From Microbispora sp. ZYX-F-249 (GTDB taxonomy: Bacteria; Actinomycetota; Actinomycetes; Streptosporangiales; Streptosporangiaceae), in NCBI RefSeq assembly GCF_039649665.1, contig NZ_JBDJAW010000029.1, forward strand, positions 33,412-97,411: a stretch of DNA of 64,000 nucleotides, given 5' to 3'. Below the pieces are notes generated by a model. That model was not told the origin of the DNA. It saw only the letters and a list, made by a program, of their open reading frames with translations, and ran no database searches. Position numbers and translations under genes: made by a program. Positions 42,534 through 50,865 of this stretch are shown here, one piece after another (position 1 is the stretch's first letter; every line of letters begins with the position of its first letter).

Positions 42534-44042
42534 GTGATGCACGGCCAGACGGGCGCCTGGCGCGTCCCCGGCTACACGGAGATTCGTGAGCTCGGCACGG
42601 GGGGCGCCGGGCGCGTGGTGCTCGCGCGGCACGACGCCGACGACCTCCCGGTGGCGATCAAGTACCTGTCCGACGAGATGATGGCGGACCTCCACTTCGT
42701 CGCCCGGTTCCGGCACGAGGCCCGGCTGCTCGCCGCGATGGACCCCCACCCGCACGCGGTGCGGTTCTACGAGTACGTCGAGACCGCACGCGGTGCGGCC
42801 ATCGTCATGGAGCTCGTCGACGGCGTCTCGTTGCGCGCCATGCTCCGCTCGGAGGGCCCGACCGGGCCCGAGGCCGCGCTCACCGTGCTGAAGGGCTCGC
42901 TGCTCGCCCTGGCCGCGGCGCACTCCATCGGCATCGTCCACCGGGACTACAAGCCCGAGAACGTCATGGTCGAAGCCGACGGCATCAGCAAGCTCGTCGA
43001 CTTCGGCATCGCGGCGCAGGCCGGCGAAGGGGTCAGGGCGGCGGGGACGCCGCCGTACATGGCCCCGGAGCAGTGGGCGGGCGGAAAGGCCGGTCCGGCG
43101 AGCGACGTCTACGCCGCCACCGTCGTCTTCTTCGAGTGCCTCACCGGCGGCCGGCCCTTCCGGGCGCAGAACATGGCCGCGCTGGCCCGCCAGCACCAGG
43201 CGACCCCTCCGCCGGTCGACGAGGTGCCGCCCCCGCTGCGCGACCTCGTCGAGCGCGGCATGGCCAAGCGGCCCGAGGACCGGTACGCGTCGGCCGAGGA
43301 GTTCCTGCGGGAGCTCGAGACCGTCGCCGCCGGCGCGTACGGCCCGGCCTGGGAGGAGCGCGGACGGCGGCGGCTCGCCGCGCTCGCCGGGCTGCTCGTG
43401 CCGTTCTTCCCGCTCAAGGAGAAGGCCCCGGAGACCGGCACCGCCCTGGCCGAGACGAAGCTCGGCGGCCTGCTGGCCCAGACCCGCATGAAGATCGGCC
43501 TGACCCTGGCCGGGATGGTCGTGATCGCGGGCGGGACGGTGGCGCTGGTGCAGACCGTGAGCGGCACCACCCTGCAGGCGGGGACGACGATCGAGACGCC
43601 GAGCTCGCCCGCGGTCGACCCCTCGTCCATCGAGGTCGAGGACGATTCGGACCAGCCCCCGGCGGAGGAACCCTCCGAGGAGCCCACCGAGGAGCCGGAG
43701 GAGCCCACCTCAACACCGACGGCCACCCGTCCCAGCCCGCGCGCGTCGCAGCCGCCGGCCGTGCCCACCCCGACGCAGCGGCCGACCCGCAGGCCCAGCC
43801 CTTCGCCGAAGCCGAAGCCGAAGCCGACCGCGGAGCCCACGCCGAAACCGAAGCTTTCGCCCAAGCCCGTGCCCTCCGAGGAGCCCACGGTCACGGTGGA
43901 CCCGCCCAAGAACACCCCGACCAGGCGGCCCGAGTCCACCCCGACCAGCAAGCCGCCCACGCAGCCGACCACCCAGCCCTCGCCGACGCAGAGCAGCTCC
44001 GAGCCGACCGCGACTCCGGTTGATCTGCCCACACTCACGTGA
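42534..44042 (+). CDS. Membrane Ser/Thr protein kinase (paralogue of the preceding kinase)
   Basis: The 502-residue kinase shares with its neighbour the juxtamembrane signature AYGPAWEERGRRRLAALA, so the two arose by duplication. Key residues are Lys43 (AIKYL), HRDYKPEN (Asp138) and DFG (156-158). A transmembrane helix lies at about 317-340. The outside part is only a long Pro/Ser/Thr/Lys/Glu-rich stretch with no folded domain. The start is GTG 42534 or ATG 42537, both after GAGGAGAC. Confidence 0.9.
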   Translation: MMHGQTGAWRVPGYTEIRELGTGGAGRVVLARHDADDLPVAIKYLSDEMMADLHFVARFRHEARLLAAMDPHPHAVRFYEYVETARGAAIVMELVDGVSLRAMLRSEGPTGPEAALTVLKGSLLALAAAHSIGIVHRDYKPENVMVEADGISKLVDFGIAAQAGEGVRAAGTPPYMAPEQWAGGKAGPASDVYAATVVFFECLTGGRPFRAQNMAALARQHQATPPPVDEVPPPLRDLVERGMAKRPEDRYASAEEFLRELETVAAGAYGPAWEERGRRRLAALAGLLVPFFPLKEKAPETGTALAETKLGGLLAQTRMKIGLTLAGMVVIAGGTVALVQTVSGTTLQAGTTIETPSSPAVDPSSIEVEDDSDQPPAEEPSEEPTEEPEEPTSTPTATRPSPRASQPPAVPTPTQRPTRRPSPSPKPKPKPTAEPTPKPKLSPKPVPSEEPTVTVDPPKNTPTRRPESTPTSKPPTQPTTQPSPTQSSSEPTATPVDLPTLT

Positions 44043-44125
44043 CGCTCGGGTGGGTGGTGACGACGCCCCGTTCCCGCCACACTGGCCATGGGCGCATGCG
44101 CGGACGACACCGAAGGCGGCGGTAG

Positions 44126-45457
44126 ATGCGTGAAGGCGTGACGGTCGCGGGGCACCGGCTCACCGGCCGCACCCGGAGCAGCGAGGTCGGTACCTGGGCG
44201 GACGCCCTCTCCCCCGACGGGCGGCCGTCCGGTGTGCTGCGGTTCGATCCTGTCTGGACGGCCCAGGCGCGCGAACGGATCGTCGCGGCCGTCGGCGCCG
44301 ACGTCCGTCTCCAGCAGGGCGGCCCAATCGGCCTGCTGCCCGTGATCGACCTGGTGGCCGCGCGCGACGAGGTCTGGCTGATCACGGCCGGCGCGACGGC
44401 CGTCGCCGACCTGATGGGCGCCGGCCGGCTGGACGCGGGCGGCGCGGCGACCGTTCTCCTGGAGACCGCGCAGACGCTGCTCGCCGTACACGCCGCCGGG
44501 CTGGCCCACGGCGCGCTGCACCCCGGGACGGTCGTCGTCGGGGAGGACGGCGCGGTGCTGCTGGCCGAGCGCGGCCTGCTGCGGGCGATCCGGGGCGAGC
44601 ACGCGTCCGCGGAGCAGGACGTCGCGGCCTGGGCCGCGCTCGCCGGCACGCTGGCCGCCGCCTGCGCCCGGGACCGTGCCGCGGCGGTGCTGCGGTGGGC
44701 GTCCACCGCCGCCCCGGCCCAGGGGCTCGCCGCCATGCGGGACACCCTGCTCGCCGAGCGTGAGGCGTTCCCCGGGATGGGACGGGACGGACTGGCCCAT
44801 GCCGCACGCGGCCTCCACGCGCCCGTGCCCCCCGAGCTCCCCGTCGGCGCGGCGGTCGCCGCCTCTCCCGGTGGGGAGGCCGTGACCCTGCTCGACCTGT
44901 CCGGCACGGTGGACGACCCCGGCGACGTGATGATGCGGTTCGGGCCGGGAGTGCCCACCGAGACCACGGCGGCGCAGATCTGGCGGTCCGGGCAGACCGC
45001 CGCCGCCGTCACGGCCACCCAGGCCCGCGAGGCGGCTCCCCGCAGACGCCGAAGGCGTTCGACGGCATGGGCGGGCACCGCGCTGCTGGCGATCCTGATC
45101 GCCGCGGTGATCCTGTGGCTGCGCCAGCCGCCCGCCGAATCGCTCGCGGTGAGCGGCGTCGACGTCAAGGCGCCCAAGAAGACGGTGCGCTGCGACGGCA
45201 GAGCCGACTTCACGGGCGTCGTCACGACCAACGGCGAGGCCGGGACGATTCGCTACCTCTGGATCCGCAGCGACGACCGCGAGCCACTGGAGCAGGAGCA
45301 GCGGATCTCCTCGGGAGACACGTCGGTGAACCTCCCCCTGCACTGGAAGGTGACCGGATCGGGTTCGTTCAAGGGCACGGCCACGCTGCGGGTCCTGTCC
45401 CCCACGACGACCGGGAAACCGATCCAGGACAAGGCAAGTTTCACCTACAAATGCTGA
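44126..45457 (+). CDS. Membrane pseudokinase-like protein
   Basis: The 443-residue protein keeps the outline of the kinase fold but not its chemistry. AAGLAHGALHPGTVVVGEDG (about 123-142) occupies the catalytic-loop position with HGAL for HRDxK, and LLAERG stands where DFG should be; no beta-3 VAxK is visible. A transmembrane helix (about 312-333) and an extracellular domain with two cysteines (VRCDGRADF, TYKC at the end) follow. It is directly downstream of two active-looking kinases and may be their partner or substrate. The assignment is by pattern, so moderate. Confidence 0.65.
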   Translation: MREGVTVAGHRLTGRTRSSEVGTWADALSPDGRPSGVLRFDPVWTAQARERIVAAVGADVRLQQGGPIGLLPVIDLVAARDEVWLITAGATAVADLMGAGRLDAGGAATVLLETAQTLLAVHAAGLAHGALHPGTVVVGEDGAVLLAERGLLRAIRGEHASAEQDVAAWAALAGTLAAACARDRAAAVLRWASTAAPAQGLAAMRDTLLAEREAFPGMGRDGLAHAARGLHAPVPPELPVGAAVAASPGGEAVTLLDLSGTVDDPGDVMMRFGPGVPTETTAAQIWRSGQTAAAVTATQAREAAPRRRRRRSTAWAGTALLAILIAAVILWLRQPPAESLAVSGVDVKAPKKTVRCDGRADFTGVVTTNGEAGTIRYLWIRSDDREPLEQEQRISSGDTSVNLPLHWKVTGSGSFKGTATLRVLSPTTTGKPIQDKASFTYKC

Positions 45458-45476
45458 TTTCATTAGTGTGGCGCGC

Positions 45477-46547
45477 ATGACGACGACCCCCGCCGGCTGG
45501 TATCCGGACCCGTACGGCTCCCCTCTCCTCCGTTGGTGGGACGGCACCCAGTGGACCGACGCCACCCACGCGCCCGAGCAGGAGGCCGGGGCCCCGCCCC
45601 AGCCGCAGTCCCAGCCCCAGCCCCAGACACAGCCGCAGTTCCAGACACAGCCCCAGTTCCAAACACAGCCACAGTTCCAGCAGGCCCAGTCTCAGCAGAC
45701 TCAGTTCCAGCAGCCGGGGGGAGCGTGGGGTCCCCCGAACCACACGGCGCAGCTTCCCACGCCCGACTTCGGGGCGCCGCGGCGTCAGACGCCGGTGTGG
45801 CCGTGGATCGTGGGCGGCGTCGCCGCGGTCGTCGTCCTCGCGCTCGCCATCGGCGGCGCGGTCATCCTCCTGCACGACCGCGCCGTCCCGGTCGTCGCCC
45901 GGCCCGAGATCACCGCCACGGCGCCGCAGCTCGATCAGACCGTGCCGCCCCAGCCGGAGCCGCAGCAGTCCACGCCGCCGCTTCCCCAGCTCCCGCAGCC
46001 GTCCGGCGACCGCATCCAGGATCCGGCGACCGGCCTGTCGTACGCGTACCCGGGCGACGAGTGGCAGGTGCCGGAGTCGAAGAACGTCAACGACCCGTCC
46101 GACCCGAGGATGCCGCTGTGGACGAGCGGCTGCCAGATGACGTCCCAGGCGAACTACGACGGCAGGGGCGGCGACTGGGTGGGCAGCGTCTACACCGCCG
46201 AGGTGCCCCAGCTCTTCCCCTACAGCGGCCCGCAGAGCTTCGGGCAGCTCTCCCAGACGCTGCTGCTCGCCTACGACCCGCTCTTCTACGGCATCCAGCA
46301 CGAGCGCAAGGTCCTGCGCAACGAGGCCACGACCGTGAGCGGCAAGCAGGGCTGGGTGATCGAGTTCGAGATGGACTTCACGAAGGTCGCCGAGGCCAAC
46401 GGCCTGAAGTGGAAGAAGGAGAAGGGCGCGATCGTCCTGGTGGACCGCGGCCAGAACGCCCGTCCCGCGATGCTGTACATCTCGGTGCCCGACAACCTGG
46501 ACCAGTCGGTCATCAAGCGTGTGCAGGACTCGCTCCAATCTCAGTGA
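45477..46547 (+). CDS. DUF2510 membrane protein with Gln/Pro repeats
   Basis: The 356-residue protein begins with a DUF2510 motif (AGWYPDPYGSPLLRWWDGTQ). A Gln/Pro-rich tract with PQFQT repeats, one transmembrane helix (PWIVGGVAAVVVLALAIGGA) and an extracellular domain with no recognised motif follow. ATG 45477 is preferred over GTG 45468. A TAGTGT hexamer lies just upstream, so the message may be leaderless. It follows the kinase/pseudokinase genes closely and may belong to the same envelope function. Confidence 0.75.
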   Translation: MTTTPAGWYPDPYGSPLLRWWDGTQWTDATHAPEQEAGAPPQPQSQPQPQTQPQFQTQPQFQTQPQFQQAQSQQTQFQQPGGAWGPPNHTAQLPTPDFGAPRRQTPVWPWIVGGVAAVVVLALAIGGAVILLHDRAVPVVARPEITATAPQLDQTVPPQPEPQQSTPPLPQLPQPSGDRIQDPATGLSYAYPGDEWQVPESKNVNDPSDPRMPLWTSGCQMTSQANYDGRGGDWVGSVYTAEVPQLFPYSGPQSFGQLSQTLLLAYDPLFYGIQHERKVLRNEATTVSGKQGWVIEFEMDFTKVAEANGLKWKKEKGAIVLVDRGQNARPAMLYISVPDNLDQSVIKRVQDSLQSQ

Positions 46548-46580
46548 CGTCCCATTAGGCATGAGCATTACTCTTGAGCC

Positions 46581-47177
46581 ATGACTGACCCGCTGGTCTG
46601 GATCGACTGTGAGATGACCGGGCTCGACCTCGGCCGCGACGCGCTGATCGAGGTGGCCTGCATAGTCACCGACAGCGAGCTGAACCAGCTGGATGAGGGC
46701 GTGGACGTCGTCATCAAGCCCCCCGCCGAGACGCTGGAGCAGATGTCCGAGGTCGTGCGGGAGATGCACACGGCCTCGGGCCTGCTGCGGGCCCTCTCGA
46801 CGGGGGTGACCCTGGCGGAGGCCGAGGCCGTCGTGCTCGACTACATCCGCTCCCACGTGCCCGAGGCCAAGAAGGCGCCGCTGTGCGGCAACTCCATCGC
46901 GACCGACCGCTCCTTCATCGCGAGGGACATGCCGCTGGTGGACGCGTTCCTGCACTACCGCATGGTCGACGTGTCGTCGATCAAGGAGCTGGCCCGCCGC
47001 TGGTACCCCCGGGTCTACTTCGCCTCGCCCGAGAAGCAGGGCGGGCACCGCGCGCTCGCCGACATCACCGAGAGCATCCGCGAGCTGCGCTACTACCGCG
47101 CCGCGGTCTTCGTGCCGCAGCCCGGCCCCGACTCCGCCACAGCCCGGGAGGTCGCGGAGACCGTCTCCGGCCCCTGA
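46581..47177 (+). CDS. orn: Oligoribonuclease
   Basis: Orn degrades 2- to 5-nucleotide RNAs and pGpG in the cytosol and is usually essential. The 198-residue DEDDh exonuclease has Asp/Glu in [13 protein letters not shown], Asp in the [19 protein letters not shown] region, and His/Asp in [13 protein letters not shown]. Length is typical. The tRNA-His gene follows, an arrangement common in actinobacteria. ATG 46581 has no clear Shine-Dalgarno and may be leaderless. Confidence 0.96.
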   Translation: MTDPLVWIDCEMTGLDLGRDALIEVACIVTDSELNQLDEGVDVVIKPPAETLEQMSEVVREMHTASGLLRALSTGVTLAEAEAVVLDYIRSHVPEAKKAPLCGNSIATDRSFIARDMPLVDAFLHYRMVDVSSIKELARRWYPRVYFASPEKQGGHRALADITESIRELRYYRAAVFVPQPGPDSATAREVAETVSGP

Positions 47178-47224
47178 CCACCGCAGGCGGCGTTATTGGG
47201 GCGCGGAGGACTCCAAAATGCCGC

Positions 47225-47230
47225 TACACT
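47225..47230 (+). promoter_or_regulatory. Probable -10 element of the tRNA-His promoter
   Basis: TACACT at 47225-47230 lies 29 bases before the tRNA. The -35 region is not clear. Confidence 0.35.
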
Positions 47231-47259
47231 TTCTTCGTACGCCTCGAACGGCGGACATG

Positions 47260-47335
47260 GTGGGTGTAGCTCAGCTGGCAGAGCGCCAGGTTGTGGTCCT
47301 GGATGTCGTGGGTTCAAGTCCCATCACTCACCCCA
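47260..47335 (+). tRNA. tRNA-His (anticodon GTG)
   Basis: The 76-nt gene folds as a cloverleaf. The acceptor stem GTGGGTG pairs with CACTCAC (one G-U), the D-arm region is AGCTCAGCTGGCAGAGC, the anticodon stem CCAGG/CCTGG encloses the loop TTGTGGT with anticodon GTG at 47293-47295, and the T-arm is GTGGGTTCAAGTCCCAT. C73 and CCA are encoded. The base before the gene (47259) is G, giving the G-1 identity element of tRNA-His. Confidence 0.97.
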
Positions 47336-47340
47336 GACGG

Positions 47341-47376
47341 CGAACGGCCGGTCCCAGCGGACCGGCCGTTCGTTTT
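47341..47376 (+). terminator. Intrinsic terminator after tRNA-His
   Basis: A perfect 14-bp stem (47341-47354 with 47359-47372) closes on CAGC and is followed by TTTTC. It starts six bases after the tRNA. Confidence 0.9.
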
Positions 47377-47413
47377 CTCATGCCCTTTTTCCTATCTCTG
47401 TATCCTCCGCGTG

Positions 47414-47430
47414 TATACCTTCGGCGTATA
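47414..47430. promoter_or_regulatory. TATAC-N7-GTATA dyad before the PadR gene
   Basis: TATAC at 47414-47418 and GTATA at 47426-47430 are inverted repeats in the promoter region 11 bases before the PadR-family start. PadR proteins usually repress themselves and the linked transporter from such a site, so this is the likely operator. Confidence 0.5.
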
Positions 47431-47440
47431 GTCTCGGATC

Positions 47441-47965
47441 ATGACTGTTCCCCTCGCGTTGCTCGGCCTGCTGGAGCGGGAGCCGAGCCACGGATACGAC
47501 CTGAAACGCGACTACGACACCCTTTTCGGCCGGGGCAAACCGCTGCCCTTCGGGCAGGTGTACTCCACGCTCGGCCGCCTGGCCAGGGACGGCAAGGTCA
47601 CCGGGCAGAGCGAACCGGGCGACGGGCCGGAGCGCAAGCGCTACGCCATCACCCCCCTGGGCCGGCAGGAGGTCGCCACGTGGCTGGCCGAGCCGGTCGC
47701 GGCCGAGCCCTACCTGCAGACGGTGCTGTTCACCAAGGTCGTGCTGGCGCTGATGCTGGGCCGTGACGCGGCCGGCTACCTGGACGCGCAGCGCGCCACG
47801 CACATGCGGCGCATGCGGGAGCTGGCGGAGATCAAGCGCGGCGCCTCCCTGACCGACGCCCTGCTGGCCGACCACGCCATGTTCCACCTGGAGGCGGACC
47901 TGCGGTGGATCGACGTCACCCAGGCCCGGCTGGGGGCGCTGGCCGAGACGGTGCGTGCGTCATGA
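47441..47965 (+). CDS. PadR-family transcriptional regulator
   Basis: The 174-residue protein has the PadR winged helix (LALLGLLEREPSHGYDLKRD, QVYSTLGRLARDGKV, RYAITPLGRQEV) and the C-terminal helical dimerisation region. It is translationally coupled (ATGA overlap) to an ABC transporter, so it probably represses that transporter until an inducing compound binds. The dyad at 47414-47430 is its probable site. Confidence 0.92.
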   Translation: MTVPLALLGLLEREPSHGYDLKRDYDTLFGRGKPLPFGQVYSTLGRLARDGKVTGQSEPGDGPERKRYAITPLGRQEVATWLAEPVAAEPYLQTVLFTKVVLALMLGRDAAGYLDAQRATHMRRMRELAEIKRGASLTDALLADHAMFHLEADLRWIDVTQARLGALAETVRAS

Positions 47966-48642
47966 TCATTGAAGCTCGGGAGGTCAGCCGCTCCTACGGC
48001 AGCACGCCCGCGTTGCGGGAGGCCAACCTGTCGGTGGCCGCGGGCGAGGTGCTGGCCGTCATGGGGCCCAGCGGCTCGGGCAAGTCGACGCTGCTGCACT
48101 GCCTGGCCGGCATCTTCACGCCCGACAGCGGCGAGGTCCGGTTCGACGGCCGCCGCCTGGACACCCTGGACGACGCCCGCCGCAGCGAGCTGCGGCGCAC
48201 CGCCTTCGGCTTCGTCTTCCAGTTCGGCCAGCTCGTGCCCGAGCTGACCGCCGCCGACAACGTGATGCTGCCGCTGTTGCTGGGCCGTACCAGGAGAAAG
48301 CACGCCGAACGGCGGGCCGCCGAATGGCTGGAGCGGCTGGAGCTGGGCGACCTGAGCGGCCGGCGCACCGGGGAGCTGTCCGGCGGGCAGGCGCAGCGTG
48401 TGGCGATCGCCAGGGCGCTGGTCACCCGGCCACGGGTGGTCTTCGCCGACGAGCCGACGGGCGCGCTGGACTCGCTCACCGGCGAGCACGTGATGGACCT
48501 GCTGGTGGGCCTGGCCCGCGAGGAGGGCGCCACCGTGATCGTCGTGACGCACGACGCCCGGGTGGCCGCCTGCGCCGACCGGGAGGTCATGGTGCGCGAC
48601 GGCCGGGTCTGCGATCCGTACGTCACCGGGGCCGTCCGATGA
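47962..48642 (+). CDS. ABC transporter ATP-binding protein (MacB/LolD type)
   Basis: The 226-residue ATPase has Walker A GPSGSGKST, Q-loop FQFGQLVPELTAADNV, signature LSGGQAQRVAIARAL, Walker B VVFADEPTGALDS and H-loop VVTHD. It is of the MacB/LolD class that works with FtsX-like permeases. The ATG overlaps the PadR stop and its TGA overlaps the permease ATG, giving a tightly coupled three-gene operon for regulated export. Confidence 0.94.
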   Translation: MIIEAREVSRSYGSTPALREANLSVAAGEVLAVMGPSGSGKSTLLHCLAGIFTPDSGEVRFDGRRLDTLDDARRSELRRTAFGFVFQFGQLVPELTAADNVMLPLLLGRTRRKHAERRAAEWLERLELGDLSGRRTGELSGGQAQRVAIARALVTRPRVVFADEPTGALDSLTGEHVMDLLVGLAREEGATVIVVTHDARVAACADREVMVRDGRVCDPYVTGAVR

Positions 48643-50855
48643 TCCGGCTGGGCCTGCGGCTGTCGCTGAGCAGCGGCAGGGAGGCGGCGGCCAGGCTGGC
48701 GCTGATCGTCGCCGGGGTGGCGGCCGGTGTAGCGGTGCTGCTGGCCACGCTGTCGCTGTTCAACGCCTTCCAGGCCACGGGCGACCGCCCCTGCTGGGAG
48801 TGCGTGAACGGCTCGGCGCCCAGCGGCTGGGCCCTCGACGCGACGGCCGACGGCGCGCTGTGGAGCTACCACGAGGACTTCTACGAAGGCCGGACGATCA
48901 AAAGGCTCGACGCCGCCGCGCTCGGCGCCCGGGCGCCGGTCGTCCCCGGCCTGTCCCGCATGCCCGGCCCAGGGCAGTACTACGCCTCGCCCGCGCTGGC
49001 CGCGCTGCTCGACTCGGCACCGCGTGAGGAGCTGGCCACCCGCTTCCCCGGCACGCGGGCCGGGTTCATCGGCGACGCGGCGCTGTCCGGGCCCGACGAG
49101 CTGGTCATCGTGGTGGGACGGACGCCGGACCAGGTCGCCGGCCTGCCCGGCGCCATGCAGGTCGACGTGATCGACGCCCGGCCCGCGGCCGACGACGGCG
49201 CCGATGTCTACCGGTTCGGCTTCGCCGTCGCCGCCGTCGGGCTGATCGTCCCGCTGCTGGTGCTCGTGGGCACCGCCACCCGGCTGGCCGCGGCTCGCCG
49301 CGAGACCCGCTTCGCCGCGATCCGCCTGGTCGGCGCCACCACCCGGCAGATCAACGTGCTCGCGGCCGTGGACGCCGCGCTGGGCGCGCTGGCCGGCGCG
49401 CTGGCCGGTCTCGCGATCTTCCAGCTCGTACGGCCGGCCGTGGCCGGCCTGCGGATCACCGGCGCCCGGTTCTTCCCCGAGCTGGTCGCCCCGCACGTTT
49501 GGCAGTACGCGGCCGTGCTCGGCGGCGTGCCGGTCGCGGCGGCCTGCGCCGCCCTGTGGTCGCTGCGCCGGGTGCGGATCTCGCCGCTCGGCGTGGCGAG
49601 GAGGACCGCCGCGTCCCCGCCGAGAGCGTGGCGGGTGATCCCGCTGCTCACAGGGCTGGGGCTGTACGCGGGCCCGGTCTACCGGGACGGCAAGCCCGAC
49701 GAGCTGCTCGCCGTCGTCGCACTCGCGCTGATCATGATCGGGCTGATGCTGGCCGGGCCCTGGCTGACCATGGTCGCCGCGCGCCTGGCCGCCCGGCTGA
49801 CCCGGGGCGGGGCGACGCTGCTGGCCGCGCGGCGCCTGGCGGCCGACCCGAAGACCGCCTTCAGGTCGGTGAGCGGGCTGGTGCTGGCGGTGTTCATCGG
49901 GACGACGATCGCGGCCCTCGTGCCGGCGGTGGTCGCCGGCCAGCAGAAGGTGGCCGGAGGCACGCTCAACGACGTGCTGGGCGCCTCGTTCGCCCGGCCG
50001 GGCGTCTCCGGCCTGTCCCCGCGGGCGGGGACGGAGCTGCTCGCCCGGCTGCGCGCCCACCCGGGCGTGGAGGTGCTGCCGATCTACGCCAGAGCGGACA
50101 TGGAGAAGGTCCCCCCGCGGCCCGACGGCCCGCCGCCCGCGCCGTACGTCGTCGAGTGCCCCGGCCTGGCCCGCTTCCCCGTGCTCGGACGCTGTCCCGG
50201 GGGCGCCCGGGCGGTGGCGGGCAACTTCGCCCGCATCGTCGGCGCCGACAACCCCCTCACCGTCGACCGGCTCCTTCCGCTGGCGGGCCCGGACAGCCCG
50301 CCCGCCTCCTCCGTCGACGGGCTCGACCTGGCGGCCGTCATGATCAGCACACGTGATCCGGCGGCACTGGAGCGGCTGCGCACCCTGCTGGCCGGTTACA
50401 CCGTCGAAGCGCCGATGACCTTCGCCGAGGTCGCCCGGGTCAGGGCGGACCTGTACGTCCGGGCGGAGAACATCGCACTGGCCGTGATCGGGCTCACCCT
50501 GGTGGCCGGCGCCTGCGGCCTGGTCGTGGCGGCCGGCGGCGGGCTGGTGGAGCGCAGGCGGCCGTTCACGCTGCTGCGGCTGGCGGGCACGCCCACGCGC
50601 ACCCTGGCCGCGGTGGTGCTGCTGGAGTCGGCGCTGCCGCTCCTCCTGGCCGCCGCGCTCGCGGCCGCCGCCGGTTTCGGCGTGGCCGAGCCGCTCCTCG
50701 ACGCCCTCGCGATGAAGAGCGCGGCGTCCGCGCTGCCGGGACCCGTCTACTTCGCCTCCCTGGGCGGCGGCCTGGCCGCCTCCCTCCTGGTGATCCTCAC
50801 GACGCTGCCGCTGCTGCGGCGCATGACCGCGCCCGACAACGCGCGTTTCGAATAG
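48639..50855 (+). CDS. FtsX-like ABC transporter permease
   Basis: The 738-residue permease has two FtsX modules: an N-terminal helix, a periplasm-like extracellular loop, a three-helix block ending in a helix with LVGATTRQINVL, a central pair of helices, and a second three-helix block containing LLRLAGTPTRTLAAVVLLES. It probably exports an antimicrobial or lipid together with the adjacent ATPase. The short cysteine pair CWEC near residue 48 lies in the first extracellular segment. Confidence 0.9.
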   Translation: MIRLGLRLSLSSGREAAARLALIVAGVAAGVAVLLATLSLFNAFQATGDRPCWECVNGSAPSGWALDATADGALWSYHEDFYEGRTIKRLDAAALGARAPVVPGLSRMPGPGQYYASPALAALLDSAPREELATRFPGTRAGFIGDAALSGPDELVIVVGRTPDQVAGLPGAMQVDVIDARPAADDGADVYRFGFAVAAVGLIVPLLVLVGTATRLAAARRETRFAAIRLVGATTRQINVLAAVDAALGALAGALAGLAIFQLVRPAVAGLRITGARFFPELVAPHVWQYAAVLGGVPVAAACAALWSLRRVRISPLGVARRTAASPPRAWRVIPLLTGLGLYAGPVYRDGKPDELLAVVALALIMIGLMLAGPWLTMVAARLAARLTRGGATLLAARRLAADPKTAFRSVSGLVLAVFIGTTIAALVPAVVAGQQKVAGGTLNDVLGASFARPGVSGLSPRAGTELLARLRAHPGVEVLPIYARADMEKVPPRPDGPPPAPYVVECPGLARFPVLGRCPGGARAVAGNFARIVGADNPLTVDRLLPLAGPDSPPASSVDGLDLAAVMISTRDPAALERLRTLLAGYTVEAPMTFAEVARVRADLYVRAENIALAVIGLTLVAGACGLVVAAGGGLVERRRPFTLLRLAGTPTRTLAAVVLLESALPLLLAAALAAAAGFGVAEPLLDALAMKSAASALPGPVYFASLGGGLAASLLVILTTLPLLRRMTAPDNARFE

Positions 50856-50865
50856 GAGCCCCCCG

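Noticed and set aside
43109..45565. 818-codon minus-strand frame across the kinase and pseudokinase genes
   Set aside because: Antisense shadow with no recognisable domain or start signal.
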